Below, in pieces: positions 37,896-50,678 of a stretch of DNA of 64,000 bases. The DNA comes from Nematostella vectensis. Taxonomy: Eukaryota > Cnidaria > Anthozoa > Actiniaria > Edwardsiidae. Every line of letters starts with the position of its first letter. Within the stretch, counting starts at the first letter, position 1. Made by a program: the position numbers and the translations under genes. The notes beneath the pieces are model-generated. The model saw nothing but the letters and a program-made list of their open reading frames with translations. It ran no database searches and had not been told where the DNA came from. The DNA is taken from NCBI RefSeq assembly GCF_932526225.1, contig NC_064036.1, positions 806,001 to 870,000 of the forward strand. The letters are read 5' to 3'.

Positions 37896-40800
37896 TCAAA
37901 GTTTGACGACTTTGAATTGTTGTTGCTTGCGCTCACGTTCCGAATACTTCTGTAAGTTCTTCAGCCATCTCTGCGGGTCGCCCGCGAGGTATGTGTTTTT
38001 GATCACGTGATCTGTAGGCCCTGTCAGTTGACAAATGATGCTTAGCCTTGTGCCGACCTCCTCAGCCTCGTTTTCAGCAGGACAAAGAAGGATCCCGCAA
38101 GTGCGTGTGTCAAACCTGCAGGCAAAGAGAAGGGGTAAGAACAATAGCACAATAGAGAGCTTTGAACTGTAAGCAACCATGTGTGCGTGTGTCAAAACTG
38201 CAGGCAAAGAGAAGGGGTAAGAACAATAGCACAATAGAGAGCTTTGAACTGTAAGCAACCATGTGTGCGTGTGTCAAAACTGCAGGCGAAGAGAAGGCGT
38301 AAAAACAATAACACAACAGAGAGATTTGAACTGTAACCGAACTGTAAGCCTCGCTAAAACTAGGAGACATATCGAACGCGATGTAGCGTGCAACATGTCT
38401 CCTAAATGTTTTCTTGTTAAGCCAGGCCTATTTCCCACACCCATTAGAAATGCACAAGCCCCTGAACCTGTTGGTTCCCTTCTACATGCGCTGCTTGTCT
38501 TTCAACAACCCTTTTCTTTTCAATTACACACGTTATGATGACGATGGGGGGTGTCGATGACGAAACACTATACCAGCGAAACCAGACTATTTATATTGCT
38601 TGATCATGGCTAATATAATGTAATTCCTTACTCGAGTATTTTCGACTGGCGCTTGTCTTTAGGTGAACTGGGTTGTGTATTATGTCTTCTCCATGTCGTG
38701 ATAAAGCTCGGATCATTTTTGTAATTCTTATCCCTGACTGCTAGCGTGAGGTCACATTTCTTGCTTAACGGGCTGAAATACAACAGAAATATTTTACTTA
38801 TGATGGTGGTGACGATTATGATGATTATTCATGATGGTGACGATTATGATGATTATTCATGATGGTGGCGATTATGATGATTATTCATGATGTTAGATAC
38901 AAATGATAACCATCATCGTCATCAGGCCCGTACCCAGGATTTTTTTGGGGGGGGGGGGGGGGGGTGGGTGGCGAAATCCGAAAATGTGGACGTAATTTTT
39001 CCGAGGGAGGGGGGGGGGGGGGGAGGAGTTAGGAGTTCTCTGATAAAAATCTAACCACCTCCGAAAGAACAATATTGTTTTATGCATTTTCAGCATTTCC
39101 ACGTGACGTTATTGTCGGATTTGGCTACATACCAGAGTAATCTAGTTTATGATTCATAGGTTTGTATACAAATAGCACGGACTTTCGGCCGTTGTGTGTG
39201 TGTGTGGGGGGGTGCGTCCGCACTCCTAGCACCCCCCTGTCATCATTATAGCTAAATAACCGTGAATTTAGATGTTTGCTCGATGATCATATTAAAAATT
39301 CTGATACTTGTTTTTTTTACCAGTGAATCAGTTTTTCTGCCCCGTCTTTTTTAATGACTTCTATCTTGGAAAAGGTTTTGTCCCACACACGACGATAGTC
39401 CCAGTCCGAGATGAGTCGAACAGCTGCCGAACAGAAAAAGAGATCAGGACGAAAACTTGCCGATCACAGTCCGAAACAGAAATCCTTTACTGGATGCAAA
39501 ATATTTAGTATGACTTCTACCTACCATCCTTGTAAGGAATTCTCATGAATGGCACAACAATCTAAAAACAGTAATATAATTTAGCAAATAATAAAAAATA
39601 ATAAATGAATAAGTGAATGAGTGAATGAGTTAATGAATGAAGGAATGAATGATCGTCTAAATGTAATTTAATATCAAATACAATTTTTTTCGAGGTCCGG
39701 TATCCATCAAATCGCGCGCTCTGATTGGCTCTCGTGAGGTCCGGTATCCTACGATCCGGACCCCGCGATACCTGCCCGCTCACTCCCAAAGCCCGAAATA
39801 GTAAGTTGATTTTTAAAATGACCATCGAACGGTATTTCACGATACGGACCTCCCAGCTGGTAAATAACATATATATATATCTAACTTATTTTATTAGGGT
39901 TTTCGCACTAGCGGATCTAGGGGGGAGGGGGGGAGGGTGAGTGGGGAAAGGAGGGGATGATCGTATAATCACTTAGAAGCGAGCACCTGATTCGTCTAAA
40001 TGCCTTAAAAGAAGCACTTGATTGGCCTTTGTGCCTTAGAAGGAGCATTTCATTGGATAACCTACCCTTGTTATCGTGCCCTCTTTCATTGGCTTGTACC
40101 AAACGTCATAGTCACGTGTTTTTTTCGTATTCGTCCACCACTCAGTGGGCTCCTCGTCCCAGGCCCTCAGTCTTTTGAAGTCCGACTCGCAAGGCAATCT
40201 GCCAGGTTCCCCTGCGTCTTGCTCATGATTTTTTTTTCCTGGAAAGGCAAAAAGCAGGCATCTTGTTGTCCGTTCTAGTGTGATCTTCGGCTTATATCAG
40301 GGCCTCCAGTTTTTACCTAAATATCAGGGATGCTTATACCTAAATATCAGGGATGCTTATACCTAAATATCAGGGATGCTTATACCTAAATATCAGGGAT
40401 GCTTATACCTAAATATCAGGGATGCTTATACCAAAATGTCAGGGATGCTTATACCAAAATGTCAGGGATGCTTATACCTAAATGTCAGGGATGCTTATAC
40501 CTAAATGTCAGGGATGCTTATACCTAAATGTCAGGGATGCTTATACCTAAATGTCAGGGATGCTTATACCTAAATGTCAGGGATGCTTATACCTAAATGT
40601 CAGGGATGCTTATACCTAAATGTCAGGGATGCTTATACCTAAATGTCAGGGATGCTTATACCTAAATGTCAGGGATGCTTATACCTAAATGTCAGGGATG
40701 CTTATACCTAAATGTCAGGGATGCTTATACCTAAATGTCAGGGATGCTTATACCTAAATATCAGGGATGCTTATACCTAAATGTCAGGGATGCTTATACC

Positions 40801-43800
40801 TAAATATCAGGGATGCTTATACCTAAATATCAGGGATGCTTATACCTAAATGTCAGGGATGCTTATACCTAAATGTCAGGGATGCTTATACCTAAATGTC
40901 AGGGATGCTTATACCTAAATGTCAGGGATGCTTATACCTAAATGTCAGGGATGCTTTTACCTAAATGTCAGGGATGCTTTTACCTAAATGTCAGGGATGC
41001 TTTTACCTAAATGTCAGGGATGCTTTTACCTAAATGTCAGGGATGCTTTTACCTAAATGTCAGGGATGCTTTTACCTAAATGTCAGGGATGCTTTTACCT
41101 AAATGTCAGGGATGCTTTTACCTAAATGTCAGGGATGCTTTTACCTAAATGTCAGGGATGCTTATACCTAAATGTCAGGGATGCTTATACCTAAATATCA
41201 GGGATGCTTATACCTAAATATCAGGGATGCTTATACCTAAATGTCAGGGATGCTTATACCTAAATATCAGGGATGCTTATACCTAAATATCAGGGATGCT
41301 TATACCTAAATATCAGGGATGCTTATACCTAAATATCAGGGATGCTTATACCTAAATATCAGGGATGCTTATACCTAAATATCAGGGATGCTTATACCTA
41401 AATATCAGGGATGCTTATACCTAAATGTCAGGGATGCTTATACCTAAATATCAGGGATGCTTATACCTAAATATCAGGGATGCTTATACCTAAATATCAG
41501 GGATGCTTATACCTAAATATCAGGGATGCTTATACCTAAATATCAGGGATGCTTATACCTAAATATCAGGGATGCTTATACCTAAATATCAGGGATGCTT
41601 ATACCTAAATGTCAGGGATGCTTATACCTAAATATCAGGGATGCTTATACCTAAATATCAGGGATGCTTATACCTAAATATCAGGGATGCTTATACCTAA
41701 ATATCAGGGATGCTTTTACCTAAATATCAGGGATGCTTAATGCTTTGGCTCCTTGCCCCCTTCGATATTTTTTTTTAAATAATATAAAAGACAAAAAATC
41801 AAATGGTAATAAACAGTTTACCTTGAGACTCAGCACCGCCAGTTTCTAAATTAGTGAGATTCGTGGAGTTGTTTTCGTCTGCAAGATAGAGGACAGCGGG
41901 TAACAGTATAACCTTTTAGAAATGCTCCTTTTATAAATATTCGTGCACAATTGCATAATGAACAATGGGAATACATTTTTCTCACACATACATGTGCATG
42001 CTCTGAGACTAGCTATTCTGCGCATGCTCTGAGACTAGCTATTCTGCGCATGCTCTGAGACTAGCTATTCTGCGCATGCTCTGAGACTAGCTATTCTGCG
42101 CATGCCCAGTACCTTGCTTATCCATGTCTTCCAATAGCTTGATGAAGTCAACCTCTTTTTCGACGTCAACCTTCCCATCCGTAGGCTCCACAGGCTCCTC
42201 GAGTATAGGCGAGCGGAGAGGGGACTTCTGGGACTATTTGAGCGGCACCAAGAATACGTGAGAAAACACAAACAATGACTTCATCACAGGGACTTCAGTC
42301 ATGAGTCTAGCGTAGCACGTGGTTACAAGAGACGACCCTCAAGTTTTTGATGAAGTGTTCCTGAACTACTTTTAAATCGAGGTAAGTGCTATGGAAAGAG
42401 AGAAGTGAGGTTTTCTTATCTAAGAAAATAAACTATGGCGTGCACACTTCTCATTAAAGAACGCGTAGAAGTATAAGACCAAACTATGGTGTGCAAAGAT
42501 GCCATTGAAGAACGTTACACATTATTTTAGGGAAAAGGGGGCTTATTTAATTTAAACATGTGAGGAATGTCATAAAACCGTACCGTGCGCTGTTTGTTTC
42601 CCACTGCAAACCATTCCTCAAAACTCGCATCGTCCAAATCGATCACCGCGTTCTCGGCATCAGACGGCTTCTTCTTGGCACTTACGAACACTTTTCGCTG
42701 TCTCTTCGGGACAGTCCGACACCTGACGTTGTCATCATCACCATCATTCGTTTGGTCACTGGTCTCATCTGAGGTATCAGAATCATCGTCGACATCATAC
42801 GGGATTTCGTCCTCGTGTTTGTCGGTTGAATTGCTGCGCTCGCTAGACGCGCTTTGTTTTCGCGGCTTGTTCACAACCATCTCCGTGGAGATTGTGCACT
42901 TGACTTTACATCGCCTGGGGCTGGTTGGTTTATCCATCTCTGATAGCCACTAAAACCGATCAAATCAATGTAGATACGATTTCAAAGCATTTGCAAGAAT
43001 TTTGTTTGATGGGTGGGGGGGGGGGGATTTTAATGTCATAAAGACATCATGTACCAACGCATTTTGTAAAAAAAAAACTTGCCCTTTTCATATCTTACTG
43101 CCTTTTTTTAGCAAAATCATACGCGGATAAAAATGTTTAATAAAACTTTAATGCAATTGGTCTGGAAGAAAAAAAATAACTCGGTCTGGAAGCAATAAAA
43201 AAAATACCTCAGCAAATTTTAGCTACGCTAAACTCACAGAGTCAGAATCCGAGTCTGTCGGGTGTCGCTGATTGGTTATCTCAGGCGTCGCCTCACTACT
43301 GCTTGAGCTTTCCCAACCACTCAGTGAGCTCGCGTTATTCCCGGCAGCTTTTACTTCATAACCGATAATTCGTCGTGTTTCGAAAAATTTCTGTTTCAGC
43401 GCTTCTATTCCATCTGAATGGCTATCCTTATTTTCTTTTCCGTTATTATATTGACTGTGATGACCGTTGATGTATTCGTTCTTTGTTCCGTTAGTGTATC
43501 GATCTTCTATTACGTCCAATATTCGATCGTCTTCGTCCTCCTCCTCGGGTCGGGCAAGTGGCGCCTTGGTTTCGTCTCCCTCCTCGGCTATTTGAGCCAA
43601 CGGACCGTTATCGACTGATCGCCGTGGCTCTAGATAACAAGAATGCTAATCAGGTGCCTTTAATGACAGAAATATAATAAAAATAATCGCACTTCAATAA
43701 AAAAAAAAGAAACTGCAATAAACTAAATACGCAACCGGCTACAATAACTAATTATTAAGATTCTGCGGTCGGCAAAATCACAAAAGAGAGTTGTTAGTGT

Positions 43801-46800
43801 TTCTAGAGCATTAAACAACCTGACAACGACCTCCTTGCTTGAAGCCCTATTCTACCTGTATTTAACTTTACTTTAATAAGTCTAAGATGGCTAAACATTC
43901 ATTCAGTTCTGTTTAGATTTGTGTAGTGCAACGTTACCGGACAAACGAAGTCGATTTCTGCCTCGTTTTTTGGAGTTAACCTCCATGTTCATGCCACGTC
44001 AACAATAGCAAGGTTCATCGCTGTGTTTTTGGAGTTGTAAATATCTCAAATTAATGCGTGGTTCCTCTCAAGTAACGATAGCAATAAACAAAAGGCCAGG
44101 GGGTCCAAGCGTGTTATCTCGCGTATCGTAAAATCAACACAAAAAAGCTTAAGAAAACCCTGCTCTTCCTGCCGGATCCAGCCACGCCGAGTCGAGTGCA
44201 CAGCCCGATTTGTTATTGCAGTAAATTTATGCCAAATTTCGGAAAAAACAAATGGCTCCAGCATTGTCTAGACTAACAGAATAATCATATCATTTGCAAA
44301 GACATTGATGAACGGTCATTTATATTTTGAAAAGTCACAGGACTTTTTTAACGGATCGTATGAGCTTGGAAAATTTAATATGTTCAAAGCGCGTGTTTTG
44401 CGGGTGTTATCGTCGATTAGCGGGTAGCGTTATAGCGAGAGCTTTTCTGAAGAGAGATGTTATTGTTCCCCTTGGCTTGTTCTTAAGTGTGAATCTTTCA
44501 AAAAGCAATTAAAACTTTTGGTGGATTGTATTTGGTCCACGCAACACTATACAAAGCGGAAATAATATCAGACAAAACAAAAAGAGACAGTTACAAATTC
44601 GTTGGTTATGATATGAAGCTGTGGGAGGAACTCAAAACATCAAAAGAAAAATGACAAATTATAAACAATTTTTTGAGTGAAGTTTGACAAAAAAGCGGCA
44701 CACTTGTTAGATTGAAATCGCAATGTTTCAAATAAGTATAGATTAGGTCTCAAAGCAAGATAACGCAACGAAGCTGTAGAAAACATCCTTAAGATTGATC
44801 TATATCAATTGAGCAAAAATATCGCCTTTAGAGGAATAAGCTGTCAATCACTTTAGATGACGTACCTGTTACGTACATCGCCTTTAAAGGAAAAAGCCGT
44901 CAATCATTTGAGATGACGTACCTGTTACCAAAAGATTACCCGGCAACGCGTGGCGCATTGAGTGCTTGTCTAGGAGAAACTTTCCCAAAAATAACCACGA
45001 ATCTTGTAAAAAAAGAATTAGTTAGGAATGATAAAAAATATTAGACTTGCATACTTTTTTAGCGTAGTTAACTCATCTTTATAATAGTTTTTTTATATAT
45101 ATGCGCCAATGTTGGTTTATACTTGTTAATTATTTATTTAAACATTTAAATAGTGATACAAGAAATGCAGTTCATGGGATCTTTTGAGTAAGTACGCAGC
45201 TGCTTTGTCTCCTATTATCTTCAATCTGAAAAGGAGTTCTTTTGTCTCTATTCTTCTCGTTCTTTGTGTCGAGGTGCGGATATTGTTCATTTGCCCAATC
45301 AAATTGCAGCTTGTAAGAGCTGCGTACTGACCCGATCTTTTAAAGGGAGTTAATGTTATTTTTGCCCAGGCACTGCACACATCACCTAGTGTGTACATGA
45401 CGAGCACTGCACACATCACCTAGTGTATAAATAACAAGCACTGCGCACATCACCTTATGTGTATACACTGCGCACATCACCTAGTGTGTAAATAACAAGC
45501 ACTGCGCACATCACCTAGTGTGTATACGACGAGCACTGCGCACATCAACTAGAGTGTACATGACGAGGACTGCGCACATCACCTAGTGTGTACATGACAA
45601 GCACTGCGCACATCACCTAGTGTGTACATGACAAGCACTGCGCACATTACCTAGTGTGTACATGACAAGCACTGCGCACATTACCTAGTGTGTACATGAC
45701 AAGCACTGCGCACATCACCTAGTGTGTACATGACAAGCACTGCGCACATCACCTAGTGTGTATACGACGAGCACGGCGCTCATCACCCTATGTGTATACA
45801 CTGCGCACATCACCTAGTGTGTAAATAACAAGCACTGCGCACATCACCTAGTGTGTATACGACGAGCACTGCGCACATCAACTAGAGTGTACATGACGAG
45901 GACTGCGCACATCACCTAGTGTGTATACGACGAGCACGGCGCTCATCACCTTATGTGTATACACTGCGCACATCACCTAGTGTGTAAATAACAAGCACTG
46001 CGCACATCACCTAGTGTGTATACGACGAGCACTGCGCACATCAACTAGAGTGTACATGACGAGGACTGCGCACATCACCTAGTGTGTATACGACGAGCAC
46101 TGCGCACATCAACTAGTGTGTACATGCCGAGCACTGCGCACACCTAGTGTGTACATGCCGAGCACTGCGCACATCACCTAGTGTGTACATGACGAGGACT
46201 GCGCACATCACCTAGTGTGTACATGACGAGGACTGCGCACATCACCTATTGTGTACATGACAAGCACTGCGCACATCACCTAGTGTGTACATGCCGAGCA
46301 TTGCGCACATCACCTAGTGTGTACATGCCGAGCACTGCGCACATCACCTAGTGTGTACATGACAAGCACTGCGCACATCACCAAGTGTGTACATGCCGAG
46401 CACTGCGCACATTACCTAGTGTGTACATGGCGAGCACTGCGCACATCACCTAGTGTGTACATGACAAGCACTGCGCACATCACCTAGTGTGTACACATGA
46501 GATCAAGGCGCACATCAATCAAAGATAGCGCGGGTAGTAACTCCGAAGCGCCTTGTAGCAACTTACCACCATTGTGCTCCGTATTCTTGTCAGGAAAGCG
46601 AGTAAATAATCTGTCGTAATCTCTTTCAACCTCATCCCTCTTTTTCAATTCAACGCTTATTTCTGCTTTATCTATTGGTGCATTACTTTTCACTTTCTCA
46701 AATTCTAGGTTACTTTCTCCGTGAACCGTCTTGTTATTTTCATATTTTGTCTCGATTTCTTCCTTTGTTTGCATCTCATCTTCTTTGCGTGTGAGAAATC

Positions 46801-46882
46801 GTTTCATTCGTCCCCAAAATGTGTTTTGTTCTTCTTGCTCTCCTACAGTCTCACTCGACAGTCCCTCGTTTTTCTCAGTCAT
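37896..46882 (-). CDS. Gene B: acidic, Ser-rich START-domain protein, 641 aa
   Basis: Ten exons in phase: 46567-46882, 43238-43629, 42584-42949, 42113-42233, 41822-41878, 40066-40238, 39525-39561, 39321-39423, 38632-38772, 37896-38115. The ATG at 46882 is preceded by an in-frame TAA nine bases upstream, so it is a credible start, with no signal peptide. Near the N-terminus a basic aromatic segment FWGRMKRFLTRKED could be an amphipathic membrane-binding helix. Residues about 110-420 are low-complexity, acidic and Ser-rich (DDDSDTSDETSDQTNDGDDD), probably disordered; SFEEWFAVG within an acidic run only faintly resembles an FFAT motif. Residues about 428-625 are a START domain (FKRLRAWDEEPTEWWTNTKK, ISDWDYRRVWDKTFSKIEVI, TRLSIICQLTG). 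No discoidin domain found. The last five exons match genes A and C in phase, and in length for the 37- and 103-bp exons. Confidence 0.83.
38116..38290. repeat. Tandem repeat copying the acceptor of gene B exon 10
   Basis: A unit of about 80 bp with TTTGAACTGTAAGCAACCAT and GTGCGTGTGTCAAAMCTGCA occurs about 2.3 times. On the minus strand each copy carries CCTGCAG (or TTTTGACAC variants) followed by GTTTTGACACACGCAC, the real acceptor and first bases of exon 10. Confidence 0.88.
38800..38892. repeat. 28-bp tandem repeat, about three units
   Basis: Units of GATGGTGACGATTATGATGA plus TTATTCAT in an intron of gene B. Confidence 0.9.
38925..39240. mobile_element. G-tract element resembling CCCGTACCCAGGATTTTT-type MITEs
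   Basis: Begins GGCCCGTACCCAGGATTTTT followed by long G runs (about 38947-38962 and 39008-39022) and ends near CACTCCTAGCACCCCCCTGT. Ends are only roughly inverted. It lies in a gene B intron. The G runs could form quadruplexes. Confidence 0.4.
39690..39852. mobile_element. MITE-like element with GAGGTCCGGTAT inverted ends
   Basis: Left end GAGGTCCGGTATCC, right end CACGATACGGACCTC, inverted with small differences; the left end sequence is also repeated internally near 39735. About 160 bp in a gene B intron. Confidence 0.55.
40300..41735. repeat. 23-bp minisatellite, about 62 units
   Basis: Unit ATGCTTATACCTAAATGTCA plus GGG with two main variants (ATATCAGGG / ATGTCAGGG and TTATACC / TTTTACC) that occur in runs, showing local homogenisation. 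It fills the gene B intron directly upstream of the exon that opens the START domain. The minus-strand unit contains TTTAGGTATAAG, which has both AG and GT signals. Confidence 0.97.
42000..42105. repeat. 26-bp tandem repeat next to the donor of gene B exon 4
   Basis: Four units of ATGCTCTGAGACTAGCTATT plus CTGCGC, adjacent to the donor at 42113. Confidence 0.93.
45365..46495. repeat. 34-bp minisatellite in gene B intron 1, about 32 units
   Basis: Unit CACTGCGCACATCACCTAGT plus GTGTACATGACAAG, with a higher-order block that contains a shortened unit (45460-45560 resembles 45795-45900 and 45955-46060). It begins about 70 bp past the exon 1 donor. Confidence 0.96.
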
Positions 46883-47334
46883 CGCGAGTTAATGTTTTAA
46901 CACCTTTTACAGTTTAGTCTACACCACAGTGTTTACTTTTAAGGCTTTACGATTGCTTTAGATTTGGTTTAACGTTAACGTTTATGTGGTAAGTTTTATT
47001 TAACTCAGTGGACCTCTGAAATTGAAAAACAGAAAAAAGGAAATGTTACTTGGGTACGCAAAAGAGACTTTTAAAAGGTATCAAGAGCCAAGGTTTGACA
47101 CCGATATGCTTTTTGGGGGGGGGAATATTTAAGGATAGAGATTTGATTTGAGAGAAAAAATATATAAATTTTTCTTCGATATTTAGAAGATTTTCTCCGG
47201 AAATCGAAATAAATTATGAAGGATATTAATCCAACTTGGTCTTCGGGATGCAGTTCGCCCTCCATAACCCAAATGAACTGAATGATGGCTGACAGAGGCG
47301 GGGCCGTTATGTTATGAACTACACCCCTGGCATG

Positions 47335-47510
47335 ACCTTGCGTGGCTAGCCCCTTGCGTGGCTAGCCCCTTGCGTGACTAGCCCCTTGCGTGGCTAGCCC
47401 CTTGCGTGGCTAGCCCCTTGCGTGACTAGCCCCTTGCGTGGCTAGCCCCTTGCGTGACTAGCCCCTTGCGTGGCTAGCCCCTTGCGTGACTAGCCCCTTG
47501 CGTGACGGTG
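47335..47510. repeat. 16-bp tandem repeat, about 11 units
   Basis: Units of CCTTGCGTGGCTAGCC alternating with CCTTGCGTGACTAGCC. Upstream of gene B. Confidence 0.95.
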
Positions 47511-50500
47511 TGCTATGGAATACCTCTGGTCAGTGCCACTTGAGTTAGTTGATTTATTTCTAGAAATTTGTCATGATGAAATTTGAACGATCTCAAGCCA
47601 AAATAGAATATAGCACGGATTGTGTACAAATTATGTTGTATAAAACAGCTCAGTGTTTCGTAACTATATGGTGTTTCTGACAAAAAATTACTGAAATAAA
47701 ATAACAATAGCTACCTGTAGATCACATAAAAACATGCTACAAAATAGCTGATCACATACAAATCACAAACAAATGCAAAAATCTAATGACTTTTTAAAGT
47801 GTTTCGTTTGAGGATTAGATAACAATATCTTGTTTCAAACACAAGTGATTAGCAAATATGGAGTACAAAACGCGACCAAATCATTTCTGCGACGGGGCTC
47901 TTTTTCTAGAACGGCATATATCTGAGCTCATAAAAAGCGCTGTAAATCAAGTCATTGCGCGTAAATCAAGTCATTGTTGTTTCAGAGTGGGGATGTAGAG
48001 CGTAAAGCAGGGCACAAATGCCGCCGTGTACTATGACAGCAATGTCAAGCCTGTGACAGAAGGTGCTGGGAGACGCAAGCGCAGAGTGACACAAGGGTAC
48101 ATTCCATCTGTTTTTACACTGCAGGGGCAAACATGAATTCGTGACCCTTCAAAAACATCACTGATCACGACCACTTTGATAAGGGAAACCTATTGCCAAA
48201 TAATCACTTCATGGAACTCAAAAAAGTCACCCTCTCTGCTAACAGATTAAAGGCCTAATTGTGGTAACTGATGATATTCAGGGGCAAATGTCTGCCCACG
48301 AAAGTGTGTATCCCTTATCAGCTGCAAGATCTGCGCGCCAGTTTTTGTATCAAATTCACGACTATTATTATTATCATTATTTTATTATTAGCATCGAATC
48401 ACAGGCTGGATGCTCGTTTAATCAGGAAACTCTTGAAAGGAATACTGGCATAGGTATTTACAAATATTGTGTCTTGACTTTAGTTTATATTTTTTGTTTG
48501 CAGAAGGAAGAATAAATGTTGTTCTTGTTCCTTGATAGCCTCTCTGCTCAGCGTGTGATGGTCAAATGACTATTTTGTTACTTGGTGATATTGGCCCCGC
48601 ATGTAAAATCTCCATAATGGTTGAAATACATCAGGCTTTCAATTGCTTACTTCAAGCCATAAACTGTTATTAATAGTGAATATTAAATCAACATAGATTA
48701 CTATTTGTATTTTGTGAGGCTCGTGCTGAAAAGACTGTTGTACAATAAAAGCGTGCGATAGGGCATGGTGGAACATAAATAGCAACGTGATGTTAACGTG
48801 GCGAGTATGTGAATATACAGCAGAACTTTTTTAGCTTTGCTGTGAACACATGGACACCCTTAATGACAGAGACTAGGCAGGAAGCTTGGACTTGTAGAAA
48901 GGCTGAACTTCGGGGCGCAACCACTATGAGAACAGAGCTAGCTATTGTAAATAAGATAACATTCTTTCTGCATTGAAATAGAAAGGTCGATTTTTAACAT
49001 CAAATGCTGTGACACTAAACTCTAATAAACACGACAAGAAACACGCTTACCTCTATTGACAACAACAGCAGAGACAGAGAGAGGTGTGCGCCCTCAAATC
49101 ACAGATTGCTATCGTCACACAATTGCTGCCTTCTCCGTCACCTGTTTCTCGGCAAAGAGCGCTCACAGATCTCTACGGCTGCTTACTCTCTTCGTGGTCT
49201 CGCTATTCAGTGCAACAAAGCACGTAAACAGCACACAGCGGTGATCAATCGTTCCTTGCGTTCCTTTGAGCGCCCGCACGCTATGCAATTAGCGGTTCTA
49301 TATTGTTGTGTTGATTCCACTAGCTCACGTGGCAGTGTGCGGGTACGCGCGCATTGAGTACTGGAAGTTATTGCTGGCGTTAAGATTGAGTGCGTCTAGT
49401 AGGTTCCTGATTGAGAGGTTTTTGAAGACGTGAATGAGTTTGTTTCTACGAAAAAAAATAATAAGGCTATCGTTGTTCTGTGTAGGAAGAGAGAGGTGAG
49501 GAGGTATAAACAATGCTGTGTTCATATACCGAACACGGGCTCGTTTAGGGCCGTAGGGGATTTTTAACAAATGAGTTTGTACTGGTTATTATTCAACGAC
49601 GACGGCAGAAAACAATGGAATTTGATTTATAATTGAATAGCAGCACGTGAAAATGCGTTCTGTCTGATAAATTTCAGACGTTTTCCACCCAAATTCTACT
49701 TGAAAATTCCCAATTTTATGGTCAATCGAGGACGCGGACGTTTGCAATGTAAACTCGATCCCCTAACTACTTTCGCTACAGTAGAAATGATGTCCTTAGT
49801 ATATTTTTATCTGTCTCTGATTATATTGCTTTGCTAATTTTATTGCAATTAAATTGGAATTAATTGTCAAACGCGAACGCAACTCTTTCGATTCCGTTGC
49901 CCTAGACGTCGCCGTCGTGGTTAAGGTCCCTATGAAGGGACATTTCAAGGAGAATGCGTCGGTAAAGAAATGGTAAAGAACACTATAACAAAAAAAAATG
50001 CGAGTTTGCGAATGAATACAACCCCCACAACTTTTAACAGTTTTTATTAAACTAAAACTATACAAAGATAAATATAGTAAACGTTAGTGGCATGCATTAA
50101 GTTTATTTTAATATGTGCATTAAGATAAAACATTTAAAGTTTAAGTGAGTAATTCTGAAAAATTGTGTAGTTGTTTTTAAGCTTGTTCTACACCGCGAAG
50201 CGGTCAAACACTCATAACAAAAGATCAAAGGCTTTTATTACATCACATGAAAACTGTGCGCGTGCGCGGCAGTTTAAAAGGCGACATGCATACTAAGAAA
50301 TCACGTGACTTCTTGAGTAGCAAACTCCTTAACTTTAACTTGCGACAATCATTGAGGTCCCATTATTTGGCCGCTATAGGGGGGGGGGGGGGGGGGGCTG
50401 TGTACGCGTCATCATACTTTAATCGTTAATTGTACTTTTAAATGGCAGTTACAAAATCAGTTAAGTGGCGTGAACGCTATCCTTTGAGCGATATCCTTTT

Positions 50501-50678
50501 TTTAGGCTTCTGCCGTTTGGAGAATGGCAGAAGCCTACACATTCATATGACTGTCAAAATCATAACTTTGACATATATACTCCATGATATGCAGCGCAAA
50601 ATGATCGAGTGTAACCTCATTTATAGGTACCACGTAACATTATCACTACTATAATCACCCTGGACTGAGTTTAAAGAT
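47511..50678. other. Spacer between genes A and B; no gene recognised
   Basis: Only short frames without recognisable domains. Contains a long G run near 50379-50398. I looked for a discoidin exon that might belong to gene B and found none. The gene B promoter probably lies at about 46.9-48 kb. Confidence 0.5.

Noticed and set aside
42585-42953. Plus-strand frame antisense to gene B exon 3
   Set aside because: Shadow of the real minus-strand exon, whose splice sites and phase fit its neighbours.
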